Part shown: positions 1 through 8,905 of the stretch, one piece after another
Layout: every line of letters begins with the position of its first letter
How positions within the stretch are numbered: position 1 is the stretch's first letter
Assembly: GCF_010499255.1 (NCBI RefSeq)
Contig: NZ_JAAGRN010000007.1
Span: 1-64,000 of the forward strand
DNA: 64,000 nt
Source: Sheuella amnicola
GTDB lineage: Bacteria; Pseudomonadota; Gammaproteobacteria; Burkholderiales; Burkholderiaceae_B
Direction: 5' to 3'
Program-made: the position numbers and the translations under genes
The notes under the pieces: model-generated
The model's input: only the letters and a program-made list of their open reading frames with translations
Database searches by the model: none
What the model was told of the DNA's origin: nothing

Positions 1-436
1 TGACGTTTAAGGCTTCGCCGAATTACGAAGCCCCCGCCGATAGCGGTGGCAATAACGTATACGACATTGTGGTGAGCGCCTCGGATGGCACGAACATCAC
101 GACCCAGGCGGTCGCGATTACGGTGACGAACGCCAACGAAGCCCCGACGTTTACCTCGGGTGCCACGGCCTCCGTTGAGGAAAACGTCTCGACTTCAACC
201 GTGGTCTATACGGCTGTGGCGAGCGATGTGGATCAGGGTGCGACCCTGACGTACTCCCTCAGCGGAACGGATGCGGACAAGTTCAACATCAATACGTCTA
301 CGGGTGAGGTGACGTTTAAGGCTTCGCCGAATTACGAAGCCCCCGCCGATAGCGGTGGCAATAACGTATACGACATTGTGGTGAGCGCCTCGGATGGCAC
401 GAACATCACGACCCAGGCGGTCGCGATTACGGTGAC
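1..436 (+). repeat. Direct repeat inside adhesin gene, 309-bp period
   Basis: Bases 1-127 and 310-436 are identical, offset by exactly 309 bp (103 codons), so one repeat unit is nearly fully visible and a preceding copy is cut by the window edge. Identity at the third codon position as well means recent duplication or gene conversion, not only protein-level conservation. The match stops abruptly at 128/437, where the repeat region ends and the unique C-terminal region begins. Confidence 0.9.
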
Positions 437-2012
437 AGATGTCAGTGAAGTTATACCTGGTTCGACATTTACAGCGACATCGACAGCAAATGAAACATTC
501 ACCGGCACGTATGGAGTGGATACCTTTAATTTTGCCAACGGGACTTCATCATTCACCATTGGAGGATCAGGAAATTCGGGAACTATTACTGGCTATGACA
601 CGATCGTTGGCTATCAATCGTCAAATGGGTTGCCAGGAAGTGCTGATATATTAAATTTGCCAACAAACACGGTATCTGTGATGGCTGATATAAACAAGGG
701 GAATTTTTCTGATTCAATCTTAACGATTAATGGCGCGAAAGTACAGTCTCATTCCGTTAATTCTGGGGTAATCACTTTTGTAACAGGTAATAATGATGCG
801 ACATTGGGAAATCCAGTCGTTGTTGATTCAACAGCCAAATTGGCTGCAGTCGTTCAATATTTGAATAAAAATGATATTGGTAACGCAGGAACAACCGCGA
901 TATTTAAAGCCAATATTGGTGATGGAGACTCAACTTTTGTATACACGCAGCCCACGAAGAACGCGGGTGGGCAACTGTATTATCTCAAAGCATTTGCCGA
1001 TCCTACCAATCTCTTGACTTCGAATACCTTCACAACAAATAAAACAATCTACGCAACGCCCATCAGTTTTGATATGGACGGCAACGGTGTTCATTATCTT
1101 GACCAGAGTTTTGGTGTGACTTATGACTACAACAAAGATGGCATCGCTGAATCGACCGCTTGGGTTGGGCAAGGAGATGGCTTGTTAGCTAATTTGGATG
1201 AGAATGGAAAAATTAATATTGTCTTTTCTACTGAAGATGGCGAAACAGATCTCGAGGGATTGGCAAAAGTCTATGACATAAACAAAGACGGGGTCTTTGA
1301 CTCTAAGGATGCTGCTTTTTCCCAGTTTGGCGTTTGGCAAGACTCCGACTCAAATGGCACCGTAGCAGGTGGTGAATTTAAATCTTTGGCAGAAGTAGGC
1401 ATAACTAGTATTTCACTCCAATCATCTGGCGAGACAACAGAGGCAGCAAACGGCGATGTAATTATTTATGGGCACACGACCTATACAATGGCTGACGGCA
1501 AAACCTATTTGGCTGAAGATGTCGCTTTTGCCACAAGTCAGAATCTGACGGATGAGACAACAGCTGGTCTAGTGAATCCGAACGAGACTCAAAGTGCTCA
1601 TTCAGTCGTATCGATGGATCAAACGAGCATGACATGTGTTCTTGAACCTGCGATCAGTAGTTCAGAGCCACTTTATCTTGAGTTGGGTGGTGTGACCTAT
1701 ACCATCGAACCAAATCAGGAAACAACGATCAATCCACAAACTGTGGTTGTAGATACGTCCTATCACGTTGGGGATCCTGCTCCACTGGTCGCTGGTGCCT
1801 GGACGGAGGTTGTTGTGTCCTCAGCCGCGGTGGATGCTCCCTTGGTTGCTACGGCATGGACGGATGTGGTTGATGGCGCAACAGATGTGGCAGCACAGAC
1901 AGGCGTTTCAGCAACATCGGATCCTGTCGTCGCCGCGGATCCTATTGTGACATCGTCCTCAGAGCCCCAAGTTGATCCAACTCTGAGTAATCCAATTATT
2001 CACAATCCATAA
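1..2012 (+). CDS. Cadherin-repeat adhesin, C-terminal part (5' end outside window)
   Basis: The reading frame is open from base 3, so the gene begins before the window and about 670 C-terminal residues are seen. It starts with two cadherin-like repeats of 103 residues with the DQGATLTYSLSG and NYEAPADSGG motifs, which in this class bind calcium between domains. Then follows a lower-GC, non-repetitive part with Asp-rich EF-hand-like loops (FDMDGNGVHY, YDYNKDGIAE, YDINKDGVFD, WQDSDSNGTV) and the GEFKSLAEVGITSISL stretch common near the C-terminus of type I secreted surface proteins. The tail is rich in Val, Ala, Asp and Thr, contains a short duplication, and lacks Cys apart from one residue. 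No classic RTX nonapeptide array is visible. It is probably secreted to the cell surface by the TolC/ABC/HlyD genes at 7607-12330. Adhesion is inferred from family and architecture. Confidence 0.8.
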   Translation, partial: TFKASPNYEAPADSGGNNVYDIVVSASDGTNITTQAVAITVTNANEAPTFTSGATASVEENVSTSTVVYTAVASDVDQGATLTYSLSGTDADKFNINTSTGEVTFKASPNYEAPADSGGNNVYDIVVSASDGTNITTQAVAITVTDVSEVIPGSTFTATSTANETFTGTYGVDTFNFANGTSSFTIGGSGNSGTITGYDTIVGYQSSNGLPGSADILNLPTNTVSVMADINKGNFSDSILTINGAKVQSHSVNSGVITFVTGNNDATLGNPVVVDSTAKLAAVVQYLNKNDIGNAGTTAIFKANIGDGDSTFVYTQPTKNAGGQLYYLKAFADPTNLLTSNTFTTNKTIYATPISFDMDGNGVHYLDQSFGVTYDYNKDGIAESTAWVGQGDGLLANLDENGKINIVFSTEDGETDLEGLAKVYDINKDGVFDSKDAAFSQFGVWQDSDSNGTVAGGEFKSLAEVGITSISLQSSGETTEAANGDVIIYGHTTYTMADGKTYLAEDVAFATSQNLTDETTAGLVNPNETQSAHSVVSMDQTSMTCVLEPAISSSEPLYLELGGVTYTIEPNQETTINPQTVVVDTSYHVGDPAPLVAGAWTEVVVSSAAVDAPLVATAWTDVVDGATDVAAQTGVSATSDPVVAADPIVTSSSEPQVDPTLSNPIIHNP

Positions 2013-2028
2013 AGCTCAAAGAAAAGGT

Positions 2029-2047
2029 GAGTGCCTTTAAAGCACTC
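2029..2047 (+). terminator. Possible terminator hairpin after adhesin gene
   Basis: GAGTGC (2029-2034) and GCACTC (2042-2047) form a perfect 6-bp stem with a 7-nt loop 17 bp past the adhesin stop codon. It is followed by CTATTGGTTATATT, which is not a clean T-run, so termination efficiency is uncertain. Confidence 0.4.
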
Positions 2048-2143
2048 CCTATTGGTTATATTATGTGAATCTTTCAGTAATTCTGTTTGTACGCGGCAAT
2101 GTAGACCTGCTGGCTGCAAAGATTTTGAAAGAGGCCAGCAGCG

Positions 2144-3757
2144 CTACCCATTTACATAGTCAAGCGCCACAGCTTCTGCTACGCGAATTCCGTCGACACC
2201 GGCTGACATAATGCCACCGGCATAGCCGGCACCCTCCCCAGCAGGGTACAAGCCTTTTATATTGACACTTTGATAGTTCTCGCTCCGTTTAATTCTCAAA
2301 GGCGACGAGGTTCGTGTTTCAACGCCTGTCAGTACGGCATCAGGCATTGAAAAGCCTTTGATTTTTTTTTCAAACGCAGGAATGGCTTCACGAATCGCTT
2401 GAATAGCGTAGTCCGGCAAACTTGTTGCCAGATCGGTTAAATGTACGCCTGGTTTGTAAGAAGGAATCACACTGGCGATCTGGGTTGAGGGCTTGCCTTT
2501 TAAAAAATCACCTACGAGCTGACCGGGTGCTTCATAGGTGCCGCCCCCGAGTACAAAGGCGCGAGATTCAAGTGCGCGTTGAAATTCGATTCCTGCAAGC
2601 GGCCCGCCAGGGTAGTCCTCTGGAGTGATGCCAACAACGATACCTGCATTGGCATTGCGCTCGTTGCGAGAATACTGGCTCATGCCATTGGTGACGACGC
2701 GATTGGGTTCGGAGGTCGCGGCAACAACAGTGCCACCTGGGCACATGCAGAAGCTGTAAACAGTGCGCCCGTTGCTGGCATGATGGACTAATTTATAGTC
2801 CGCTGCACCAATCAGTTCATTACCTGCATGCGGCCCTAGTCTGGCGCGATCAATCATTGACTGAGGATGTTCGATTCGAAAGCCGACAGAGAAAGGTTTT
2901 GCCTCCATGTAGACGCCCGCGTCATGCAGTACCTTGAAAGTGTCACGAGCACTGTGTCCTAGTGCCAGCACGACGTGATCGGTAAAGATTGTTTCACCAT
3001 TCTCAAGTCGAATCGCCTGAATTTGATGATTTTCTATGTCAAATCCAGTGACTTTTTGCGAAAAGCGTATCTCTCCGCCTAGATCAATGATTTCCTGTCG
3101 CATTTTTTCAACCACGCCGACCAGTCGGAATGTGCCGATGTGTGGTTTTGCGACGTAGGTGATTTCTTCTGGCGCACCAGCTTTGACAAATTCCTGAATG
3201 ACCTTGCGGCCATAAAATTTCGGATCTTTAATCTGGCTGTACAGTTTGCCATCGGAAAATGTGCCTGCACCCCCCTCTCCGAACTGTACATTCGACTCGG
3301 GGTTGAGTTTGTTTTTTCGCCATAGTCCCCAGGTGTCCTGGGTGCGTTCCCGTACGGCTTTGCCCCTTTCGAGCACGAGCGGTTTAAACCCCATTTGGGC
3401 AAGCGTCAGTGCGGCAAAAATTCCACAGGGTCCAAAACCGATCACCACCGGTCTGAGTTTGGATGAAAAGTTCTTTACTTGAGAAGCGTTCGCAACAAAA
3501 TGATACTCGGTGTCAGGAGAAGGTTTGACGTGCGCATCATGACTAAACTTTCTTAAGATATCTTGCTCGTTTTTGACTTCCACATCAACGGTATAGATGA
3601 AAGACAGCGCGGAATTTTTGCGTGCATCGTAGCTGCGCTTAAAGACGATGAAGCTAAGCAGGTCACCGCTTCGTAGGTTTAGCCGTTGGATAATGGCCTG
3701 TTTCAGCTCTTCTGGGCTGTGATGAACGGGCAGGCGTAATTCAGTGATATGGATCAT
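2144..3757 (-). CDS. FAD-dependent dehydrogenase (COG2509-like)
   Basis: The 537-residue protein matches the large uncharacterised NAD/FAD-dependent dehydrogenase family often annotated as COG2509. An N-terminal domain of about 95 residues precedes the FAD-binding Rossmann motif VVIGFGPCGIFAAL at about residues 104-117. A GEGGAGTFSDGKL motif follows near residue 160, and a second dinucleotide-binding element VVLALGHSARD near 263. The C-terminus carries the flavin-contacting segment GLYPAGEGAGYAGGI. The substrate is unknown. The gene stands alone, convergent with the adhesin gene and divergent from yaeQ with a 126-bp spacer. A run of nine A residues on the coding strand (2362-2370) encodes part of EKKIKG. 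Family assignment is confident; the reaction is not. Confidence 0.85.
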   Translation of the reverse strand: MIHITELRLPVHHSPEELKQAIIQRLNLRSGDLLSFIVFKRSYDARKNSALSFIYTVDVEVKNEQDILRKFSHDAHVKPSPDTEYHFVANASQVKNFSSKLRPVVIGFGPCGIFAALTLAQMGFKPLVLERGKAVRERTQDTWGLWRKNKLNPESNVQFGEGGAGTFSDGKLYSQIKDPKFYGRKVIQEFVKAGAPEEITYVAKPHIGTFRLVGVVEKMRQEIIDLGGEIRFSQKVTGFDIENHQIQAIRLENGETIFTDHVVLALGHSARDTFKVLHDAGVYMEAKPFSVGFRIEHPQSMIDRARLGPHAGNELIGAADYKLVHHASNGRTVYSFCMCPGGTVVAATSEPNRVVTNGMSQYSRNERNANAGIVVGITPEDYPGGPLAGIEFQRALESRAFVLGGGTYEAPGQLVGDFLKGKPSTQIASVIPSYKPGVHLTDLATSLPDYAIQAIREAIPAFEKKIKGFSMPDAVLTGVETRTSSPLRIKRSENYQSVNIKGLYPAGEGAGYAGGIMSAGVDGIRVAEAVALDYVNG

Positions 3758-3844
3758 AGATGTGAACGATACACAAATCAGACGTAAAAATCCTGATAAG
3801 CTGGGGGGGAACGGACTTAGTTTGCCCAGAGAAAGGTATTTTTT

Positions 3845-3877
3845 ATGAGCAAAAGAACTTTTAAGGATAAAGATTAG
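3845..3877 (+). other. Ten-codon ORF upstream of yaeQ, possible leader
   Basis: An ATG at 3845, preceded by AGAAAGG, opens a 10-residue frame (MSKRTFKDKD) that stops 6 bp before the yaeQ start. It may be a chance ORF or a translated leader that couples translation into yaeQ. Only the reading frame and the Shine-Dalgarno-like sequence support it. Confidence 0.15.
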
Positions 3878-3883
3878 AAGCTC

Positions 3884-4420
3884 ATGGCCCTACGCGCAAC
3901 CATTTTTAAAACAGAACTGAATATCGCTGATTCCGATCGGCACTATTACGCGACACATTCATTGACGCTGGCCAGGCATCCGTCTGAAACTGATGAAAGA
4001 ATGATGGTCAGGTTGCTTGCATTCGCTTTAAATGGACATGAATATCTGACGTTTACAAAAGGCTTAAGCGAGGTGGATGAGCCAGATGTTTGGCTAAAAG
4101 ATCTGACTGGTGCGATTCAGTTATGGATTGACGTTGGTCAGCCAGAAGAAAAGCGCATATTGAAGGCCTGTGGTCGTGCCGATCTGGTTGTCATCTATTG
4201 CTATAACGGTCACGCTAGCAAAATCTGGTGGGATGGGGTCCGTAACAAGCTTGAACGAGTCAAAAATCTGAAGGTGATCTACTTGCCATCGGAGGAAACA
4301 AAAGCCCTAGCTGCCTACGCCGAAAGAAATATGACTTTGCATGTGAATATTCAGGATGGTGAAGTTTTTATTTCGAACGCCAATGGACAACTGACGGTTC
4401 AACAAGAGGTTTGGCGATAA
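3884..4420 (+). CDS. yaeQ: YaeQ family protein
   Basis: The 178-residue protein has the usual YaeQ length and start (MALRATIFKTELNIAD), the EPDVWLKDLTG and WIDVGQPEEKR motifs and the RADLVVIYCY strand. Solved YaeQ structures have a PD-(D/E)xK nuclease-like fold, but no activity is established. Here the Asp and Glu of WIDVGQPEEKR sit where the core acidic residues of that fold would be. It is the first gene of a tight group with a metallophosphoesterase 17 bp downstream and a protein kinase behind it, so the three are probably co-transcribed. A G7 tract (3803-3809) lies in the spacer before it. Confidence 0.88.
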   Translation: MALRATIFKTELNIADSDRHYYATHSLTLARHPSETDERMMVRLLAFALNGHEYLTFTKGLSEVDEPDVWLKDLTGAIQLWIDVGQPEEKRILKACGRADLVVIYCYNGHASKIWWDGVRNKLERVKNLKVIYLPSEETKALAAYAERNMTLHVNIQDGEVFISNANGQLTVQQEVWR

Positions 4421-4437
4421 CGAAGTCGAGGTGCATC

Positions 4438-5190
4438 ATGAGCGAACGCATTGGTTTGTTTGCCGATATACACAGTAATCTTGAGGCGTTGGATGCCTGT
4501 TTGGAACGGGCTGGCGAACTCGGCGTGAGTCGCATGGTTTTCCTCGGAGACTTGGTCGGTTATAACGCTGACCCCGCCGCCGTTGTGGATCGGATTGCTG
4601 CACTGGTTGCCTCTGGCCGAGCAGTCGCAGTGATGGGCAATCATGATCAGGCGATATTTACCGACCATAGCCGGTTAATGAATCCCGCTGCTTGGACAGC
4701 AACAGAGTGGACTCGTGCGCAACTCAATGCACAACAGCTTGATTTTTTAAAACAGCTTCCCCTGATCCTGAAAGACGGGGATGCTTGTTATGTTCATGCT
4801 TCAGCATATCAGCCAGAGAGCTGGCGTTACGTAAATAATGATGTCAGTGCTTGGCAGTGTGCAGAGCATTCCGGGGAGATCTATACCTTTGTTGGGCATG
4901 AGCATGATCCAATGCTGTTCTATCAGACTGAAATTGGTAAGCTCAGACGTTTTAAACCTCACGCAGGTAAAGAAGTCCCGATGCCTAGTCATCGTCGTTG
5001 GGTGGCGGTGGTTGGTTCCGTGGGTCAGCCTCGAGATGGTTTGCCAGAAGCGTGCTTCGCGGTATTCGACCCGCGCGAGCAACACATGAGTTTTCAGCGT
5101 GTCCCCTATGATTATTACACCGCGGCGGAAAAGGTTCGGCGAGCGGGGTTGCCCGATAGTCTTGCGGATCGTTTGATTACGGCCGACTAG
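4438..5190 (+). CDS. Metallophosphoesterase
   Basis: The 250-residue protein has the calcineurin-like metal sites in order: FADIHSN (Asp10, His12), GDLVGYNADP, GNHD and GHEHDP. The GDLVGYNADP form is typical of the bacterial ApaH/YfcE-like phosphoesterase group that acts on phosphoproteins or small phosphate esters; the substrate is not deducible. The ATG at 4438 is chosen over an in-frame start at 4411 because GAGGTG lies 5 bp before it and the 4411 start would run into yaeQ. The next gene, a Ser/Thr kinase, starts 16 bp downstream, suggesting that the two enzymes act oppositely on the same targets. That pairing is inference. Confidence 0.85.
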   Translation: MSERIGLFADIHSNLEALDACLERAGELGVSRMVFLGDLVGYNADPAAVVDRIAALVASGRAVAVMGNHDQAIFTDHSRLMNPAAWTATEWTRAQLNAQQLDFLKQLPLILKDGDACYVHASAYQPESWRYVNNDVSAWQCAEHSGEIYTFVGHEHDPMLFYQTEIGKLRRFKPHAGKEVPMPSHRRWVAVVGSVGQPRDGLPEACFAVFDPREQHMSFQRVPYDYYTAAEKVRRAGLPDSLADRLITAD

Positions 5191-5206
5191 TGCGAGGTAG
5201 TGCTCC

Positions 5207-6625
5207 ATGAGTAAGGCTTCAGACATTCCGGCCGTTGATGAAGCGTTTCAGGCTGGTAAGGTAATAGATGGTTTTGTGCTCGGTGAAGAAGTTCATCGTG
5301 GTGGGATGGCCGTCCTGATCAGCGCTACAAAAGAGGGAATCGATCTGCCGATTCTTTTAAAAATTCCTAGAGTGGGACGCAATCAACCGGTTGAAAGCCT
5401 GATCGGCTTTGAGACTGAACTCAATATCATGAGTGTGTTGGATAGTCCCGATGTTCCCAAGTTTTTGGGTGGTGGCACGATAGCGACGCATCCTTATATT
5501 GCGATGGAACGCGTTGCCGGCACGTCCTTGGAAGAGCTCGGTGAACAGGTTGGACGATTCCCGATCTCTGAGGTGATTCGGATCGGTGCAACTTTGGCGC
5601 AAGCTGTGCAGTCTTTGCACGCGCAGGATGTCATTCATCTTGATCTGAAGCCGGAAAATATTTTGCTTGATGCATCCGGCAAATTAACTTTGATTGATTT
5701 CGGATTAGCTCACCATGCGCATTTTCCGGATTTACTAGCCGAAGAAATGCGTAAGGGAGTTGGTTCGGCTCCTTATGTTTCTCCTGAGCAGATCATGGGT
5801 GTCAGAGAAGATAGTCGTAGCGACATATTTTCAATTGGCGTGATTTTGTATGAAATGCTGACTGATGAATTGCCTTTTGGTAATCCTCAGTCCATGGGTG
5901 GTTTACGTAGACGTCTCTGGGCTCAGCCTACTGCACCACGGGCATTGCGGCCCGATACGCCTCCCTGGTTGCAAGAGGTGGTGCTGCGTTGCCTGGAGGC
6001 CAGAGCGGTGGATCGCTATCAAAGCGCTAGCCGCTTGAGGCAGTGTTTGCTTGAGCCTGAGAGCGTGAAATTAACCGAACGCGCCGAAAGATTGAAGTCT
6101 TTAGGTTTCTTAAATAGCGTTAAGCGTTGGTGGCGCGCCGCAGGCTATGTGCCATCATCATGCCCTGCGCCTAGTGTTGAGCAGGATGCAACTCCTTTGA
6201 TTATCGCAGCAATCGATACAAGGCAGTCGGATGCTCGCCTTCGCGAGAGAATGCTGAGCGCAGCTTCGCTTTTAATGCAAGTTGATCCTGAAAGTCGTCT
6301 GATCTGCTTAAGTACGATTCCCGGAACGCCTGCGATCGATGGTCAGCAAGAAGCGCAGTCTGCCAGTGGAATTGTGCGGGGGCACTTGGTGCAACTGATG
6401 AAATGGGCAGAACCTCTGAAGCTTCCACCTGAGCGTTTTTCCTGCCATGTACTAGAGGCCATGGATCCGGCCGCCCGAATCGTCGAGTTTGCGCAAGATA
6501 ACGCCGCATCGCTTATTTTGATTGGCGCGTCACGCCAAGTTCCGAATAAGGTCGTGCCTTGGAGAACCTCAATGACTAAAATTGTCGAAGAGGCTCCCTG
6601 TAGTGTCCATATCGTTCGAAGTTGA
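5207..6625 (+). CDS. Ser/Thr protein kinase fused to a Usp domain
   Basis: This is a 472-residue fusion. The N-terminal kinase domain (about 20-290) has Lys52 in LLKIP, a Glu at about 69-71 for the C-helix, the catalytic loop HLDLKPEN (144-151, Asp146), DFG at 164-166 and SPE at 192-194. The glycine-rich loop is weak (GEEVHRGGMA) but the catalytic residues are complete. The C-terminal part (about 325-472) resembles a universal stress protein, ending in LILIGAS...EEAPCSVHIVRS, though its second ATP-binding glycine motif is not clear. No membrane segment is evident, so it is probably cytosolic. The ATG at 5207 follows GAGG. It is the last gene of the yaeQ-phosphoesterase-kinase group. Confidence 0.88.
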   Translation: MSKASDIPAVDEAFQAGKVIDGFVLGEEVHRGGMAVLISATKEGIDLPILLKIPRVGRNQPVESLIGFETELNIMSVLDSPDVPKFLGGGTIATHPYIAMERVAGTSLEELGEQVGRFPISEVIRIGATLAQAVQSLHAQDVIHLDLKPENILLDASGKLTLIDFGLAHHAHFPDLLAEEMRKGVGSAPYVSPEQIMGVREDSRSDIFSIGVILYEMLTDELPFGNPQSMGGLRRRLWAQPTAPRALRPDTPPWLQEVVLRCLEARAVDRYQSASRLRQCLLEPESVKLTERAERLKSLGFLNSVKRWWRAAGYVPSSCPAPSVEQDATPLIIAAIDTRQSDARLRERMLSAASLLMQVDPESRLICLSTIPGTPAIDGQQEAQSASGIVRGHLVQLMKWAEPLKLPPERFSCHVLEAMDPAARIVEFAQDNAASLILIGASRQVPNKVVPWRTSMTKIVEEAPCSVHIVRS

Positions 6626-6666
6626 GCGATCCATTATCAAATTGAACCTGATGTATTTAATCTGAC

Positions 6667-7380
6667 TTAGACACCCATTTGACGAGCGAGGTCTCGAATA
6701 TCCTTGGCCACGATATCCCAACTTTCCGTTGCTTGAAGATTGGTTGTCTGATCTGGTCCGTGCTCAGTAGGGCGAGGCCAGAATGCCGTTTTCAGACCAA
6801 CCCGACGAGCGGCCAACAAGTCGTCATTGTGCGCAGCGCACATCATGACTTCATCAGGACGAAGTTGCAGTGCCGCACACACTCCAAGATATGACTGAGG
6901 CTGGGGTTTGTAGCACTTGAACACCTCTGTGGATAAATTCAAATCCCAAGGTAGTCCGGCGTATTTGGCCATGTTTGTCAGTAGAGAGATATTTCCATTG
7001 GATAGTGGAGCGATGATGTACTTGCTTTTGAGACGCAAAAGACCACCAATCGAGTCGGGCCATGCGTCTAGTCTGTGCCAAACTTTATTTACATGCTGTC
7101 TCTGATTTTCGGTCAATGATTGAAGACCGAACTCCGGTAAAAGAGCATCAAGCGACTCTCGATGCAATACGTCAAGTATGGTCCACTCGCGTTCACCGGA
7201 TCTGACTTTTTCCATTTGGGGCTGGTAAAGCGATCGCCACTGATCTGCTAGCTTTGCCCAGTCCGCAGTGATTCCATTCGCAAGCCCCCACTGGCTGAGA
7301 TCACGAATGATGCTGCCGCGCCAATCAACGACGGATCCGAATGTATCGAACACCATCGCTTTTACGGTTGATGTGCTCAC
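6667..7380 (-). CDS. HAD-family haloacid dehalogenase, type II
   Basis: The 237-residue protein has the HAD type II dehalogenase layout: nucleophile Asp12 in MVFDTFGSVVDW, the middle motif LSNGNISLL, the lysine motif CYKPQPQSYL and the acidic motif AAHNDDLLAARRVGL. Members hydrolyse L-2-haloacids such as 2-haloacetates through an aspartyl ester intermediate. Some act on other small phosphate or halide substrates, so the true substrate is open. The GTG at 7380 is chosen because GGGGAG lies 8 bp upstream; a longer frame to 7437 would add an unlikely N-terminus. It is a single gene, convergent with the kinase and divergent from the TolC-like gene. Confidence 0.85.
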   Translation of the reverse strand: MSTSTVKAMVFDTFGSVVDWRGSIIRDLSQWGLANGITADWAKLADQWRSLYQPQMEKVRSGEREWTILDVLHRESLDALLPEFGLQSLTENQRQHVNKVWHRLDAWPDSIGGLLRLKSKYIIAPLSNGNISLLTNMAKYAGLPWDLNLSTEVFKCYKPQPQSYLGVCAALQLRPDEVMMCAAHNDDLLAARRVGLKTAFWPRPTEHGPDQTTNLQATESWDIVAKDIRDLARQMGV

Positions 7381-7606
7381 TTTTTTGCTCCCCGAAATTG
7401 TTTTGAAACATGATCTTGCATGGTACGTCAAGAGCACAGGTCGATGCTAGTTGATTGGATCGGAGGATCGGATTTACCCATGATTTTCAATATTTCCGCC
7501 AAGAGAGTACTCCCTTGAGGGAATTTACAGGGATTGGCGTGCGTGAAAAAATTTCTAAAAAATTTAAATAGTTAGCTAAGTTTCATAAAGTTAAAAGTTA
7601 GATTTT

Positions 7607-8881
7607 ATGCAAGTTTCACGCCTGCTGAAGTACACCCCTTGGTTAGCATTGTTTGCGCTGGCAGGCGTAGCGCATGCTCAAACGATGACCGAGGCAGTCT
7701 ATATCGCGCTAGAGCAATATCCCTCAATATTGGCTTCTCGCGCAAAGTCGGCAGCGGCCGATGCGGACATTACTCGTGCGCAAGGTGCACACTACCCCCA
7801 GGTCTCGTGGAGTGGTACCCAGAGTACGTATGGCAATGGAAATTCCGGAGCAAACTCCTGGATTCAGTCTCCGACAGTCAACATGAACGTATGGGCCGGG
7901 GGCAAGATTCAGGCTGACGTTGATCGATCCAAAGCATTGTCTTCTGCAAGTCAGCAGCAGCAAAAAATCACCAAGGACGAAGTTGCCCTTTTAGTGATCG
8001 AGGCTTATTTGAATTGGTCGCGCGGACTGGATCTTGTGAAGTTAGCCAAGGAGAATGTGGCTACACACCAAAAAATCATGAACGATATCAAAAAAATCAG
8101 TGATGTCGATCGTGGTCGAGGCGCCGATTTAAGTCAGGCGCGCGTGCGGTATGAAAACGCAACATTATCTTTACAGCAAAGGGAAGCAGAGCTTGGGATT
8201 GCAGCGCAGAGATTGAACAGAATGCTACTTGGCAAAATGCCGTCAAAACCGACAGGTATGAATGATATGCCCGGCACGATTCCTGCCAAGGCCGAGCAGG
8301 CCGCAGCAGAGATAAACGACAGGCATCCTGTGATCGCGCAAAAAATTGCTGAAATGGAAGCAGCACGAGCGAATGTCGATAACGCGAAATCACAATACTC
8401 ACCCACGGTTAATGTCAGTTACGGCAAACAAACAACCCAAGGTTCGGGGCAAGGTGACTACATTGCCCAATTGACAGTGAATATGCCGATTTTTTCCGGA
8501 GGCTCCACTGTGGGGGCGGTGGATCAGGCTCAGGGACAATTGAGAGCACTCGAGTTTGAAGTGAAAGAAGCACGACTTACTCAAAGGGAAAAACTATTAT
8601 CGGCCTGGTCGGACTGGAAGACTGCCCAAGAGCGCAGCAAGATCGGTAAAGGTCAGAGTGCGACTGGACAGTCAGTTGTCGACAGCTATCTTAAACAGTT
8701 CATGATCGGGAAGAGGTCTTTGCTCGATGTATTGAACGTACAGGCGGATCAGTATTCCTATAAAAGCAATGCGATTATTGCTTCGTACGACGAAAAGGCG
8801 TATCGAGCCAGAGTGCTGGCAGCGATGGGTAAGTTGGCTATTTCGTACCAGATTAAACAATTTCAAAAAAAATCGGGTTAA
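7607..8881 (+). CDS. TolC-family outer-membrane secretion protein
   Basis: The 424-residue protein has a signal peptide (residues 1-24, cleavage after VAHA) followed by two OEP repeats rich in Ala, Gln and Lys that would form the periplasmic helical barrel. Motifs include QSPTVNMNVWAGGKI and LTVNMPIFSGGSTVGAV, the paired strand signatures of TolC-like channels, and YLKQFMIGKRSLLDVLN near the C-terminus. It is the first gene of a three-gene type I secretion operon, with the ABC exporter 24 bp downstream and the HlyD-like adaptor after that. By analogy with LapE it should provide the outer-membrane exit for the adhesin whose end lies at 1-2012. Confidence 0.9.
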   Translation: MQVSRLLKYTPWLALFALAGVAHAQTMTEAVYIALEQYPSILASRAKSAAADADITRAQGAHYPQVSWSGTQSTYGNGNSGANSWIQSPTVNMNVWAGGKIQADVDRSKALSSASQQQQKITKDEVALLVIEAYLNWSRGLDLVKLAKENVATHQKIMNDIKKISDVDRGRGADLSQARVRYENATLSLQQREAELGIAAQRLNRMLLGKMPSKPTGMNDMPGTIPAKAEQAAAEINDRHPVIAQKIAEMEAARANVDNAKSQYSPTVNVSYGKQTTQGSGQGDYIAQLTVNMPIFSGGSTVGAVDQAQGQLRALEFEVKEARLTQREKLLSAWSDWKTAQERSKIGKGQSATGQSVVDSYLKQFMIGKRSLLDVLNVQADQYSYKSNAIIASYDEKAYRARVLAAMGKLAISYQIKQFQKKSG

Positions 8882-8905
8882 AGACCCGCTTCAATAATCA
8901 TATCT

